64,000 nt of DNA from Pseudoalteromonas sp. N1230-9 (GCF_032716425.1 NZ_CP090420.1:496001-560000); one strand, 5' to 3'. Shown: positions 1 to 8,363, counted from the stretch's first letter. Numbers and translations: made by a program. Notes: generated from the sequence alone by a model not told the origin.

Positions 1-447
1 TGGACACTTAAATTCCGTGAGCAAGTATATGCTGAGTGGCAAGAACAAGGTAAAGACCTATCTGCTTACCCAAGCATCGATGACAACAAGGCATTAATGG
101 CTCCAGAAATGGATGACACAGAGCTTGCAGCGGCAGCAGACGTACTTGTGCAAAATTTCCAAAAAGATGGTGCACGTGAAGCGGGTATCTTCCACCACCT
201 AATCACGCTACCAACTTACCATACAGCGGCGCTAAGCACTGATATTCTATCAGAAGGCTATTTCGGCGACCTAGGTATGCTGGCCTATGTTCGTGACGTA
301 CAACGTCAAGAAATTCGCCGTGAGCAAGCATCAGTGAAACACCAAGACCTAGCAGGTTCAAACATTGGTGATACTCATAAAGAGTACTTCTCTGGTGAAA
401 ATGCGCTTAAAGCCGGTGGTGAAGCAAATACCATGAACCAGTTCTAA
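1..447 (+). CDS. aceA: Isocitrate lyase, C-terminal part (5' end outside window)
   Basis: The open frame runs from base 1 to the stop at 445-447, giving about 148 residues, so only the C-terminal part of the roughly 430-530-residue enzyme is present. Isocitrate lyase splits isocitrate into glyoxylate and succinate in the glyoxylate shunt, in the cytoplasm. Recognition rests on blocks typical of the family's end: KDGAREAGIFHHLITLPTYH, then GYFGD, then VKHQ, DIGD-like NIGDTHKEYFSGE, and the closing NTMNQF. The end NTMNQF is characteristic of the longer proteobacterial form. A strong hairpin terminator follows 47 bases after the stop, so the gene ends its transcript. No malate synthase is visible downstream. 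Confidence 0.95.
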   Translation, partial: WTLKFREQVYAEWQEQGKDLSAYPSIDDNKALMAPEMDDTELAAAADVLVQNFQKDGAREAGIFHHLITLPTYHTAALSTDILSEGYFGDLGMLAYVRDVQRQEIRREQASVKHQDLAGSNIGDTHKEYFSGENALKAGGEANTMNQF

Positions 448-493
448 CCAAGTAATGATGTAATACCTTTATAGCTATTCAATAATGTTGTTA

Positions 494-513
494 GGGGCCT
501 TCGGGCCCTTTTT
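494..513 (+). terminator. Rho-independent terminator of aceA
   Basis: GGGCC (495-499) pairs with GGCCC (504-508) around a TTCG loop and is followed by TTTTT. It lies 47 bases downstream of the aceA stop codon. Confidence 0.85.
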
Positions 514-584
514 CGCTTTTTAGCTATCAGCTTTCAGACTCGTTTCTCGCACCTCGCATCTCGTATCTCGCACCTCGTAGGTTC

Positions 585-691
585 GGATCACTCTTTAACC
601 AAGTCTTGGATCAGCTATTTACTAGCTTTATAAAAATACAGATCACGCATTTACCAGCTTAAGAATTTTAGATCAGGATTTAACTACCTCC
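585..691. repeat. Degenerate GATCA-TTTA repeat array, four units
   Basis: Four copies of a short pattern, R-GATCA then 4-5 variable bases then TTTA, start near 585, 608, 640 and 670. Steps are 23, 32 and 30 bases. The stretch just before (546-580) is a run of related CTCGCAC/CTCGCAT/CTCGTAT heptamers. No gene is visible here. The function is unknown; the pattern is short enough that some of it may be chance. Confidence 0.4.
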
Positions 692-803
692 GCCTTATGA
701 GCCTTAATTTAGGGCTTATTGGCAGAGCACAGCCTCTAGAATGGCTAAAATTAGGTCATATAAACGGCAATTTAATGCTGTTTTGTAAAATCTTGCGATT
801 TAC

Positions 804-1003
804 AAACCGATTTTTTATTAACTCACCCAAGCTATAAACCGATTTTTTATTAACTCACCCAAGCTATAAACCGATTTTTTACCAACTCAACATCCTCACA
901 AACCAAAATTTTACTAACTGAAGCTAGGTTTTTAGCGGCACAAACCGATTTTTTACTAACTCAAGTTACTGATTTTGGCTATAAACCGATTTTTTACCAA
1001 CTG
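804..1003. repeat. Six-copy 21-base repeat array with helical spacing
   Basis: Units start at 804, 836, 868, 900, 942 and 983. Each has the core AAACCGATTTTTTA, two pyrimidine-type variable bases (TT, CC or CT), then AACTC or AACTG; the 900 copy is degenerate in the middle. The first two units are perfect 32-base tandem copies. Steps are 32, 32, 32, 42 and 41 bases, close to three or four turns of B-DNA, so all units would face the same side of the helix. A weaker possible unit lies 42 bases upstream, at 762. The array sits in the 843-base gap between aceA (plus strand) and the S9 peptidase (minus strand); apart from this array and the other elements listed separately (494-691 and 1128-1201) nothing else is seen in the gap. 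Confidence 0.85.
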
Positions 1004-1127
1004 CTTTTTATTTAATGTCCGATATTCATTAGAGGTATGTAAGGAGTTACTCACATTTTTGACTGTAAAGGGGGTTTACAGAGAGGGAACTCGCAAGGGG
1101 CAAAGTGAGAAAGAGTAAAGTTAACAA

Positions 1128-1153
1128 GTAGCAGCAGGTTTACCCCGCGTTAT
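1128..1153 (-). repeat. Copy of a dispersed REP-like element
   Basis: Read on the minus strand this segment closely matches 44623-44648 in the same window (ACGCGGG, TAAACCTGC, GGCTAC or GCTAC blocks, with about three differences over 26 bases). The match between two unrelated intergenic sites marks a dispersed element. A separate hairpin follows at 1181-1201. Confidence 0.55.
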
Positions 1154-1180
1154 GGTTTTATTAAATGATCATTTGGATAT

Positions 1181-1201
1181 GGCGCGATATAGAATCGCGC
1201 C
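1181..1201. other. Intergenic hairpin downstream of the S9 peptidase
   Basis: GGCGCGAT (1181-1188) and ATCGCGCC (1194-1201) form a perfect 8-base-pair stem with a 5-base loop. There is no clear T-run on either strand, so it is not a convincing intrinsic terminator, although it lies 90 bases beyond the stop of the minus-strand S9 peptidase gene. It resembles the GCGAT/ATCGC palindromes of the dispersed repeats elsewhere in the window. Confidence 0.5.
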
Positions 1202-1290
1202 TAATACAATTTGAGATAAGTTAAGCGAAACTGCATCACGAAATCAGTTCACCTTGCGCAAATGAAGCGTTCTCGCTTCGCTCGATGTCG

Positions 1291-3318
1291 TTAATCATTT
1301 CCACTGTTTTTATCAAACCACCATTGAATATAGGCTACTTTAGTCATTAGGTTTGATGGGCGCGCGGTAATACCATGTGAGGCATTAGGGATACGCACCA
1401 TCGCTGTATCAACACCTTGTAGCTTTAACGCTTGGTAAAATTGCTCAGTCTCAGAAATCGGGGTGCGATAGTCTGATTCGCCTGTTAATAGCATAGTGGG
1501 TGTTTTTACATTGCCCACATAGCTAATTGGAGAGCGCTTCATATAATGCTCAATATTGTCCCATGGCTTACCTGGGAACCAATAGTCAGCAAAGAAAGGA
1601 TAGAAATCAGCAGTTAGTACAAAGCTGATCCAATTGATGACTGGTTTAGCAACAACAGCTGCTGCAAAGCGGTCTGTATGACCCACAATCCATGCAGTTA
1701 AAACACCGCCACCTGAACCGCCGGTAACAAACAACTTACTCTCATCAATAAAGCCTTTATTGATAACAGCATCAACACCTGTCATCAAATCATCAAAGTC
1801 ATTACTTGGGTAGTTGTGATGAATTGTTTGCGCAAATTCTTTACCGTATGAATCACTGCCGCGTGGGTTCATATAAAGCACAACATTGCCCTTGGCTGCG
1901 TATAACTGCACTTCAGGGCTAAAGTGAGGGCCGTAGTTTGCAACAGGGCCACCGTGGATCTCTAAAACAAGTGGGTACTTTTTGTTTTTATCAAAACCAG
2001 GTGGGTATGCAATCCAACCTTGAATAGCCAAGCCATCATGGCTTGATTTAACCCAAATTTCTTCAACCTTAGCCAGTTCTTTGTCGCCCAGCGCATCTTC
2101 GTTTAATTGCGTTAAACGAGCCGTTTTTCCGCGCTTAATTAATGCTACATCAGCTGGACGCTGTGTATCAGCGAGTGTGAATGCAACTTCACCATCTTCG
2201 CTCACATCAAAGTCACCACCTGAATATGGGCGACCAAAGGCGACACTACCAATCTGTGAGGTAATCACTTTATGTTTACCACTACGCGGCTGGTAAGCTA
2301 GGTGTGTTTTACCTTCGCTATCGTAACTAAAATAAAGACCTTGGCCGCTATCATCCCATTTAATGCTTTCGACACTGCGATCTAAATCAGCAGTGAGCAC
2401 CGAGCTTTTACCTGATTTTAAATCAAGTAAATAAATGTCGTTATTTTCATAGTTAGTCTTTTTGTCATCATAGCCAGTGTAAGCGAGATAACGACCATTT
2501 GGAGAGACTTTAGGACTTGAGTCAGGGCCTTTACGGTCTGTTATTTGGCTGATTGAACGATCCGCTAAGCTAAGTTTATAGATTTCAGATTCAGTCGGAT
2601 GTAGCTCATTGTCTTCATAACGATTAGCTGAAAAATAAAACGCATCGCCTTGTTCATTAAAGCTAATAGCACCACTGTGATCAAAATCTCCAGAGCTTAA
2701 TTGGCGGGCATTGCCGCCTGTTGCACTAATAATGAAAAAGTGACGGTAGCCTTTTTCAGAGTAGCCACCGCCATCGGCGCGGTAATAGGTATCGTCAATA
2801 TATTTAGCTGGCTCTGCCCATTTAGCGCCTTCAGGCTTGCCTGGTAAAGACACTGGACTGGCTGATTTTGCTGGCACAAATTGGCTGAACACCAATTGTT
2901 TGCCATCTGGCGTCCAAGTTAATCCGCCAGGGCTTTGCGTTAGGTTACTAATTTTTGCTACGTTACCGGTTTTTAACCATTTTACATAGATTTGGCTGCT
3001 ACCATCTCGGGTAGAAATAAACGCTAAACGAGTTTCATCAGGTGACAACACCGGAGAGTAATCCATATGCACGCCAGACGTTAGCGGTAGCATGGTTTTA
3101 CCATCTGGGTTTACTGACCAGATATTACTAACTTTACGGTCACTTTTGATATCCATGCGATTACGCACAAAATAAATTGTATCGCCATTTTTTGTCATTT
3201 CTATTTGGTTGGCGTATTCAAGATCAAAAACATTTTCGAGCCCAAAGGTATTGCTAGCTCCCGCATGGCTGTAAAAGCTGGTTGCTGCAAGCAGTGCTAC
3301 AGACGTTTTAAACTTCAT
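1291..3318 (-). CDS. Secreted S9-family serine peptidase (acylaminoacyl/dipeptidyl peptidase-like)
   Basis: This 675-residue protein has an N-terminal signal peptide (cut likely after the Ala-rich segment ending near residue 21). A beta-propeller half follows, with TolB/WD-like blocks such as SPDETRLAF and SPNGRYLAYTG. The C-terminal alpha/beta-hydrolase half starts near residue 400. The nucleophile lies in GGSGGG (Ser535), with the acid Asp616 in DYRTP and His648 in SHG, the full S9 triad in the right order. HGGP near residue 455 supplies the oxyanion hole. It should release dipeptides or acylated residues from peptides in the periplasm or outside the cell. The start is supported by AAGGA a few bases upstream. 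It is monocistronic and divergent from the VOC gene. Exact subfamily (DPP4-like or acylaminoacyl) is not settled. Confidence 0.9.
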   Translation of the reverse strand: MKFKTSVALLAATSFYSHAGASNTFGLENVFDLEYANQIEMTKNGDTIYFVRNRMDIKSDRKVSNIWSVNPDGKTMLPLTSGVHMDYSPVLSPDETRLAFISTRDGSSQIYVKWLKTGNVAKISNLTQSPGGLTWTPDGKQLVFSQFVPAKSASPVSLPGKPEGAKWAEPAKYIDDTYYRADGGGYSEKGYRHFFIISATGGNARQLSSGDFDHSGAISFNEQGDAFYFSANRYEDNELHPTESEIYKLSLADRSISQITDRKGPDSSPKVSPNGRYLAYTGYDDKKTNYENNDIYLLDLKSGKSSVLTADLDRSVESIKWDDSGQGLYFSYDSEGKTHLAYQPRSGKHKVITSQIGSVAFGRPYSGGDFDVSEDGEVAFTLADTQRPADVALIKRGKTARLTQLNEDALGDKELAKVEEIWVKSSHDGLAIQGWIAYPPGFDKNKKYPLVLEIHGGPVANYGPHFSPEVQLYAAKGNVVLYMNPRGSDSYGKEFAQTIHHNYPSNDFDDLMTGVDAVINKGFIDESKLFVTGGSGGGVLTAWIVGHTDRFAAAVVAKPVINWISFVLTADFYPFFADYWFPGKPWDNIEHYMKRSPISYVGNVKTPTMLLTGESDYRTPISETEQFYQALKLQGVDTAMVRIPNASHGITARPSNLMTKVAYIQWWFDKNSGND

Positions 3319-3470
3319 TTGATTTCCTTGTTAGTGAGCGGTGTTTAACCTGTTATAAAGTAACAACCATCAGAAATATAGTCCATTGCGATGAATGGAG
3401 AAATCAATAGACAGATGGTCATTTCCCTTTTATGTTGAGTACAGACACTTTTAAACGTGAGGAACACACA

Positions 3471-3848
3471 ATGATAGGTTACATCATGTTAGGCACTAAC
3501 AACCTAGCTAAAGCAGTAAAGTATTACGATGAATTGTTCGCCACCCTAAACGCCGAGCGCTTTTTAGAAACTGACCGCTTTGTCGCATGGAACACTGGGC
3601 AAGATAAACCTGGTTTTGCGGTTACCAAGCCTTACAACGATGAAAAAGCGACCGTAGGAAATGGCACTATGATTGCGTTGGCAGTTGAAACTCCTGCTCA
3701 AGTAGATGCTTTTTACAAAAAAGCCATAGAGCTTGGCGGCACAGACGAAGGCGCCCCCGGCCCACGTGAAATGCCCGGCTTTTATGCGGGATACTTCAGA
3801 GACCTAGACGGTAACAAACTTAATGTGTTTTGTTTTACGCATGGATGA
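3471..3848 (+). CDS. VOC (glyoxalase/bleomycin-resistance-like) family protein
   Basis: A 125-residue cytoplasmic protein of the vicinal oxygen chelate fold. The opening segment MIGYIMLGTNNLAKAVKYYD is the standard first beta strand and helix of the family, and the end has YFRDLDGNKLNVF, the usual last strands. Such proteins are small metal-dependent enzymes (lyases, dioxygenases, isomerases) or binding proteins; the substrate cannot be read from the sequence. I chose the ATG at 3471 because GAGGAA lies 7 bases before it and the conserved fold starts right there; an in-frame start at 3432 would add 13 residues without similarity. It is alone between divergent and co-directional genes. Confidence 0.85.
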   Translation: MIGYIMLGTNNLAKAVKYYDELFATLNAERFLETDRFVAWNTGQDKPGFAVTKPYNDEKATVGNGTMIALAVETPAQVDAFYKKAIELGGTDEGAPGPREMPGFYAGYFRDLDGNKLNVFCFTHG

Positions 3849-3873
3849 GTGAAGTTAGCAAATGTAGTCGCAG

Positions 3874-3899
3874 CTGCAACATCCCACAACATGTTGCAG
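3874..3899. other. Intergenic hairpin after the VOC gene
   Basis: CTGCAACAT (3874-3882) and ATGTTGCAG (3891-3899) form a perfect 9-base-pair stem with an 8-base loop. No T-run follows. The surrounding GTAGTCGCAG and CGCGCG bases resemble the dispersed REP-like elements seen later in the window, so this may be a diverged copy. Confidence 0.45.
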
Positions 3900-4026
3900 T
3901 CTCGCGCGAAATAAATTGCACGCCTACAAAGCTGACAGCTTAAAGCTCTTACAGCTACCAAATTCTCCCTATTTTCATTAAACTGCTGCTATAAAAAATA
4001 ACTATAAAAATAAGCGAGTTAGAATA

Positions 4027-5007
4027 ATGTCGAAACTGTTTAAGTCACTTTCATGTGCCGTTACATTAGCGTTGGTTGGATGTGGCACAAATGAGGTGTT
4101 TACAGCATCTGCTAGTAGTGAGTTTGCTCATGGTGATGAGCTATTAAGTGCCACAGCGCTAACCGAGGATGCGAGTCACGCGTTAGTGGCAACCCAATCT
4201 GAAGTGTGTGTTTGGGATAATCAGTTAAAAGCACGTTTATACGATTGTATAACAGGGCAGGGCGCTGAGCATGTTGAGCTTGTGGGTTTTAGCGCTAACA
4301 AATCTCGTTTTTTTATTTCAAATCGGTTATCGGTGACTTTATACGATACTCGCACGGGGCGCAGTATCGGCACTTGGCTCACCGGGCAAGAAATTGCTAG
4401 AGACATCGCTATTTCATCCGTGGGCGATACGTTGGTTATTGCCTATCGTAGCGGCAAGGCTGAGGTGATAAACACCCGCACAGGTGATACTAAGCGTTTT
4501 GATATTCATCGTTTAGATATTAATAGCGTGGCGTTATCGGTTGATGGTCAGTGGGCGTTTAGTGGCTCAAGCGACAAGTACGTTAAACTTTGGTCAACGA
4601 GTGATGGTAGCATTCGCTTTGAAGAGCGTTTAGCGACTAGAGTGAATCACGTAACTTTAAATAAATCAGCAAGCTTGGCCTTTGCAATTGATTCGGTTGA
4701 TGATCGTGTATTCTTTGATTTGGCCAATAAAAAAGAGCTATCAGAAGTGGACTCATACTCTAACTTTATTGAGTTCACCGCATCGCAATTTATCAACCAA
4801 GACAAATGGCTATTAACTGGCTCGCCAAAAATGAAGATGCGTTTATACCGTGTTGCAGATGGTGAATTAATCGCTGAATACGAAGCTAAACAGCAGCGTC
4901 AGCGCACGTCAGTACTGAGTGTGGCTTACGATGGTACGCAGTTATATTCACAAACCAGTGACGGTCTATTGCAGGCTTGGCCGTTTGAGATGAAAAGCAA
5001 CAAATAG
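4027..5007 (+). CDS. WD40-repeat lipoprotein
   Basis: A 326-residue protein with a lipoprotein signal (hydrophobic segment ending LVGC, the Cys near residue 19 being the lipidation site). After it come beta-propeller type repeats: blades with WD- or LW-type ends such as VCVWD, VKLWS and LQAWP, and the recurring pattern of Ser/Asp turns (VDGQWAFSGSSDKYVKLWS). It is probably anchored to a membrane facing the periplasm and acts as a protein-binding scaffold; no enzyme motif is visible. The start ATG is preceded by GCGAGTTAGAATA, a weak ribosome site. The gene ends at a bidirectional terminator shared with the convergent aminotransferase gene. Function unknown beyond the fold. Confidence 0.8.
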   Translation: MSKLFKSLSCAVTLALVGCGTNEVFTASASSEFAHGDELLSATALTEDASHALVATQSEVCVWDNQLKARLYDCITGQGAEHVELVGFSANKSRFFISNRLSVTLYDTRTGRSIGTWLTGQEIARDIAISSVGDTLVIAYRSGKAEVINTRTGDTKRFDIHRLDINSVALSVDGQWAFSGSSDKYVKLWSTSDGSIRFEERLATRVNHVTLNKSASLAFAIDSVDDRVFFDLANKKELSEVDSYSNFIEFTASQFINQDKWLLTGSPKMKMRLYRVADGELIAEYEAKQQRQRTSVLSVAYDGTQLYSQTSDGLLQAWPFEMKSNK

Positions 5008-5029
5008 CAGCAAAAAGTAGATAAAACAA

Positions 5030-5054
5030 AAACGCCTACTTAAAGTAGGCGTTT
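5030..5054. terminator. Bidirectional terminator between the WD40 lipoprotein and aminotransferase genes
   Basis: An 11-base-pair stem (5030-5040 with 5044-5054, core CGCCTAC/GTAGGCG) has a 3-base loop, A-rich sequence on the left and T-rich on the right, so it can act for both convergent genes. Confidence 0.85.
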
Positions 5055-5073
5055 GTTCTTGAGTACGATTAAA

Positions 5074-5931
5074 TTAGTAATCAAATTTATGCTTGGTAAA
5101 CAAGCTTTGCACTTGTTGCCAAACCGCACCAGGCTTACCATCGCCAATTAATTTGCCATTCACTTTTACGACAGGGCCAACTTCTTTAGTCGCGCTGGTG
5201 ATCCATACTTCGTCGGCATCAAGTAACTCGTCTTTACTAATAATGCGTTCTTGCACTTTAAAGTCACTGTAGCTGTGTAGAATATTGAGAATTAACCAGC
5301 GGGTGATCCCAGGTAAAATTTGGTTATCAAGAGGTGGCGTACTGATCACACCATCTTTAACAATAAACACATTACTTGAACTGGCTTCGGTAATTTCTTC
5401 TAAACGATTAAATAGAATGGTTTCTTTGTTACCTGCAGCTGCTCCGTGTTGGTAATGAATAACGTTACCAAGTAGTGCCGTTGATTTAATATGGCAACGC
5501 TGCCAGCGGCGGTCTTGCTCAAGTGATACGGTATATACTGTCGCATTATCGATGTCACTAACAGGTTCTGCTGGAATTTCAAAAGTAAATGCAAATACTG
5601 TTGGAGTAATGTTAGTTGGGTAGCCATGGGCACGTTTAGTGTCGGCGCCGCGGCTTACGTGCAAATAAATCCCCAAGTTGTCACCATGGTTTTTCTCGCA
5701 TAAATCATTACAGATTTTACGCCACGTATCGGCACTGTAATCGAGCTTAATTTCAAGCTCATTTAAGCCGTTATTCATACGCTCAATATGTGCGCCAAAG
5801 CCAAGCATTTTGCCTTGGTAAGATGGGATCACTTCATAGATGCCATCGCCAAATAAGAAGCCGCGATCCATAGGTGAAATTTTTGCTTCATCAGCACCAA
5901 GGTAGTCACCGTTTAGGTATACCGTGCCCAT
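5074..5931 (-). CDS. dat: D-amino acid aminotransferase (PLP class IV)
   Basis: A 285-residue fold-type IV PLP enzyme. It should transfer amino groups between D-amino acids and 2-oxo acids, typically D-Ala + 2-oxoglutarate to pyruvate + D-Glu. The PLP lysine is Lys149 in CHIKS, matching the CDIKS of Bacillus D-amino acid aminotransferase, and ITEASSSNVF further on carries the conserved Glu and the phosphate-binding region. The N-terminal block DRGFLFGDGIYE is typical of class IV. It is the last gene of a tight minus-strand operon, starting 2 bases after the D-glutamate cyclase-like gene. That context favours D-Glu/D-Ala metabolism over branched-chain transamination or aminodeoxychorismate lyase, which share the fold. 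Confidence 0.85.
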   Translation of the reverse strand: MGTVYLNGDYLGADEAKISPMDRGFLFGDGIYEVIPSYQGKMLGFGAHIERMNNGLNELEIKLDYSADTWRKICNDLCEKNHGDNLGIYLHVSRGADTKRAHGYPTNITPTVFAFTFEIPAEPVSDIDNATVYTVSLEQDRRWQRCHIKSTALLGNVIHYQHGAAAGNKETILFNRLEEITEASSSNVFIVKDGVISTPPLDNQILPGITRWLILNILHSYSDFKVQERIISKDELLDADEVWITSATKEVGPVVKVNGKLIGDGKPGAVWQQVQSLFTKHKFDY

Positions 5932-5933
5932 TG

Positions 5934-6794
5934 TTAAACCTCATTCTCTGTAATAAAGCCGCCAAGTTGGCGAAGCTGAGTTATTAATTGTTGGCCATGC
6001 ATAGCATGCAAACCGTCTTCAGTGAGCTCGTTTTTATGAGTAACACCATCAACACTACCGCGCTCACTTAGGTAATGCAGAATGTCTAGTGGCTCAATAT
6101 CTGCCAATAAGTCAGTGTTGTGCCAGCGGCTTAAGAATCCAATGAGACCATAAGCAGCCCAATTAGATACATCAGCCAACAGCAACTCATCACAAGGTGT
6201 TAAACAAGGTGTAATACTAAGATCTTGCATATGCTGTGCAAGGTTACCCATGCCTATTTCATTACCGCCATCACCAATTGCGATAGTGGGGCAGTGTGCT
6301 TCTGTCACAAAAAAATCAAAGCAGCCACAATGTTCAGAAATATCAATGCCGCGCATATTGTAATAACGTTGATGCTGATTAAGCCCCGGGCGCTCTATTG
6401 ATAAAACACAATCAGGCTTTAACTGCTCAAGGGCTTTAATGCTAAAAGTGCGCGCATTATCAATGTTGTTAATCGGCAGCTCAAAACAGTTAAAGTCTTT
6501 TTTCAGGGCACTGTAAAGGGGGTTGCCAGTGACCAAAATTGGCTGTTTACCAAGCTTCTCGAGTACTTTGTAAAGTGCTATAGCGCCAACAGGGCCATCG
6601 GTTTCAAAGGTGTTGTTAACCGCAAAGCCTGTACCAATCAGAATAGTATGTTGTGCCTTGTGAAGTGACTGAGCGGCGCGTAAATAAGTGCCCTTGGTTT
6701 GCCTAGCATATAAATACTGCATACCTCGTGGATTTAGTTCGACCATCATGCTTTCTATTTTTAGACTGAGTGCTTCATCACTTAGACTTGGCAT
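5934..6794 (-). CDS. D-glutamate cyclase-like protein (DUF4392)
   Basis: A 286-residue cytoplasmic protein of the DUF4392 family, the C-terminal half of mammalian D-glutamate cyclase (DGLUCY), which turns D-glutamate into 5-oxo-D-proline. Recognised blocks are GTGFAVNNTFETDGPVGAIA near residues 54-73, with the ETDGP signature, and IGDGGNEIGMGN near residue 175, a family hallmark. The length fits a stand-alone domain. Its ATG lies inside the end of the pxpA gene (13-base overlap), implying translational coupling, and the aminotransferase gene follows after 2 bases. The mammalian enzyme carries DUF1445 and DUF4392 on one chain; here the DUF1445 protein is a separate gene of the same operon. The reaction is inferred from family and context. 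Confidence 0.8.
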   Translation of the reverse strand: MPSLSDEALSLKIESMMVELNPRGMQYLYARQTKGTYLRAAQSLHKAQHTILIGTGFAVNNTFETDGPVGAIALYKVLEKLGKQPILVTGNPLYSALKKDFNCFELPINNIDNARTFSIKALEQLKPDCVLSIERPGLNQHQRYYNMRGIDISEHCGCFDFFVTEAHCPTIAIGDGGNEIGMGNLAQHMQDLSITPCLTPCDELLLADVSNWAAYGLIGFLSRWHNTDLLADIEPLDILHYLSERGSVDGVTHKNELTEDGLHAMHGQQLITQLRQLGGFITENEV

Positions 6795-7516
6795 AATGCG
6801 TTGATCTCTTGAATGAGGGCAATGCCTGCTTCGTTATCGCCGTGAACACAAAGGCTGTCGGCTTGGAGCGTGAGCTGCTGGCCACTTCGAGTGGTAACAG
6901 TACCATGTTCAATTAATTGTTTTACCTGCTTCAAAAGAGCTGGCTTCTCTAAAACACTTCCCGCAAGAGCGCGTGAGACTAACTTTCCTTCATCGGTATA
7001 TTGGCGATCGGCAAAGGCTTCTAAAATGAGTTCGATACCTAATTCACTTGCTAGTGCTTTGTGTTTGGTTGCTTCATTGGTGGCTAAAATCATTAATTTT
7101 AGTGGTTTTGGATAACGAGCAACTGCTTGCATAACGATATTTAACGTATGCTCTTCGCGCATCATATCGTTATAAAGAGCACCATGTGGTTTAACGTATT
7201 CCAGCGTTAAACCATGCACAGTTGCCATGCCATCAATTGCAGCAATTTGATAATGAAGGCAGTTAGTGAGTTCTTTTTCGCTCATTGCCATCGAACGACG
7301 ACCAAAACCTTGTTTATCTGGATAGCTTGGGTGTGCGCCTATAGTAACCTTGTGCTTTTTTGCAAGGGAGAGGGTGCTTGCCATTACATCGGCATCGCCC
7401 GCATGAAAGCCACAAGCGATATTAGCCATATCAATATGTGGCATCACTTGCTCATCTAGGCCCATTTTCCACATACCAAAGCTTTCGCCTAAGTCGCAGT
7501 TTAGTTTCATCGTCAT
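6782..7516 (-). CDS. pxpA: 5-oxoprolinase subunit A (LamB/YcsF family)
   Basis: A 244-residue LamB/YcsF protein. In PxpABC, subunit A takes part in ATP-dependent opening of 5-oxoproline to glutamate. Family blocks are NCDLGESFG at the start, NIACGFHAGD, and IGAHPSYPD followed by GFGRR, plus YVKPHGALYN and an end with ADSLCVHGDN. The fold is a metal-type (beta/alpha) barrel with several conserved His and Asp. The start follows directly on the stop of the DUF1445 gene (TAA then ATG), and a second ATG lies two codons in. No pxpB or pxpC is present next to it, which is unusual because A alone is not known to hydrolyse 5-oxoproline. The partner genes may be elsewhere, or A works with the DUF1445 protein. 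Confidence 0.9.
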   Translation of the reverse strand: MTMKLNCDLGESFGMWKMGLDEQVMPHIDMANIACGFHAGDADVMASTLSLAKKHKVTIGAHPSYPDKQGFGRRSMAMSEKELTNCLHYQIAAIDGMATVHGLTLEYVKPHGALYNDMMREEHTLNIVMQAVARYPKPLKLMILATNEATKHKALASELGIELILEAFADRQYTDEGKLVSRALAGSVLEKPALLKQVKQLIEHGTVTTRSGQQLTLQADSLCVHGDNEAGIALIQEINALCQV

Positions 7517-8314
7517 TTAAAATGCTGCCATTTTACTATTTGGGATATCGGTTACCAGCATATGCCCTGGGCTATGGGTAATACAAAAATCAGGTGCTGC
7601 ATTGGCAATCGCAACTTGTGGAGTAACACCACAGGCCCAAAATACCGGCACCTCGCCTTCTTTAATGGTCACTGCATCGCCAAACTCAGGTTTGTTAATA
7701 TTTTTAATACCGATTGCTGCAGGGTCGCCAAAATGCACTGGCGCACCATGTACACTTGGAAAACGGCTGCAAATCTGGATGGCGCGAATGGCATCAGCGG
7801 GTTTCATTGGGCGCATACTCACAACCATATTAGCATGGAAGATCCCCGCACTCTGACACGCTATATTGGTCACATACATAGGCACATTTTTTTGCTCGCT
7901 GATATTTCTAATTTCAAGGCCTGCGGCAATCAATGCTTCTTCAAATGAAAATGAGCAACCAATCAAAAAGGTGACTAAATCGTCGCGCCAATGGCTTGTG
8001 ATATCAGTCACTTCTTCAATCATTTGTCCGTTTTTAAAAACACGATAACGCGGCAAATCACTACGAATATCGATGTTTTTGCCAACAGTTGGCATATCGG
8101 TAACGCCTGGTAAACGGCTGGTTGCTATAATCGGGCATGATTTAGGATTGGCTTGGCTAAACTGCAAAAAGTCAAACGCGTATTGTTTAGGTAAGATCAC
8201 TAAGTTTGCTTGTACAAACCCAGGCGCAAACCCAGACGTATTACCACTGTAATCACCCGTGCGTACTATTTTACGAATAGCCGCTGGGGTGGTTAATGAT
8301 GCATCTTTTTGCAA
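7517..8314 (-). CDS. DUF1445 putative hydro-lyase (YcsI family)
   Basis: A 265-residue protein of the DUF1445 family, annotated elsewhere as putative hydro-lyase and known as YcsI in Bacillus, where it sits in the ycsF-ycsI (pxp) region. Signature blocks are RTGDYSGNTSGFAPGFVQAN near residues 18-37, FLIGCSFSFEEAL in the middle, and FWACGVTPQ followed by ITHSPGHMLVTDIP at the end. I take the TTG at 8314 as start because an ideal AAGGAG lies 6 bases before it and no in-frame ATG is near. It leads the tight DUF1445-pxpA-DUF4392-dat run. Mammalian D-glutamate cyclase fuses DUF1445 with DUF4392, which argues that these neighbours act on the same metabolite. Exact reaction unknown. Confidence 0.85.
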   Translation of the reverse strand: MQKDASLTTPAAIRKIVRTGDYSGNTSGFAPGFVQANLVILPKQYAFDFLQFSQANPKSCPIIATSRLPGVTDMPTVGKNIDIRSDLPRYRVFKNGQMIEEVTDITSHWRDDLVTFLIGCSFSFEEALIAAGLEIRNISEQKNVPMYVTNIACQSAGIFHANMVVSMRPMKPADAIRAIQICSRFPSVHGAPVHFGDPAAIGIKNINKPEFGDAVTIKEGEVPVFWACGVTPQVAIANAAPDFCITHSPGHMLVTDIPNSKMAAF

Positions 8315-8363
8315 GTGCCTCTCCTTGAAAATTAAAACCTAACCGAGGTTATTACAATAACAC

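Noticed and set aside
804-1003. CRISPR array
   Set aside because: Repeats vary in sequence, the spacers are 11 or 20-21 bases and partly identical, and no cas gene is in the window.
585-1003. Replication origin (oriC or plasmid-type iterons)
   Set aside because: No dnaA, rep or par gene and no clear DnaA boxes are present; the repeats alone are not enough.
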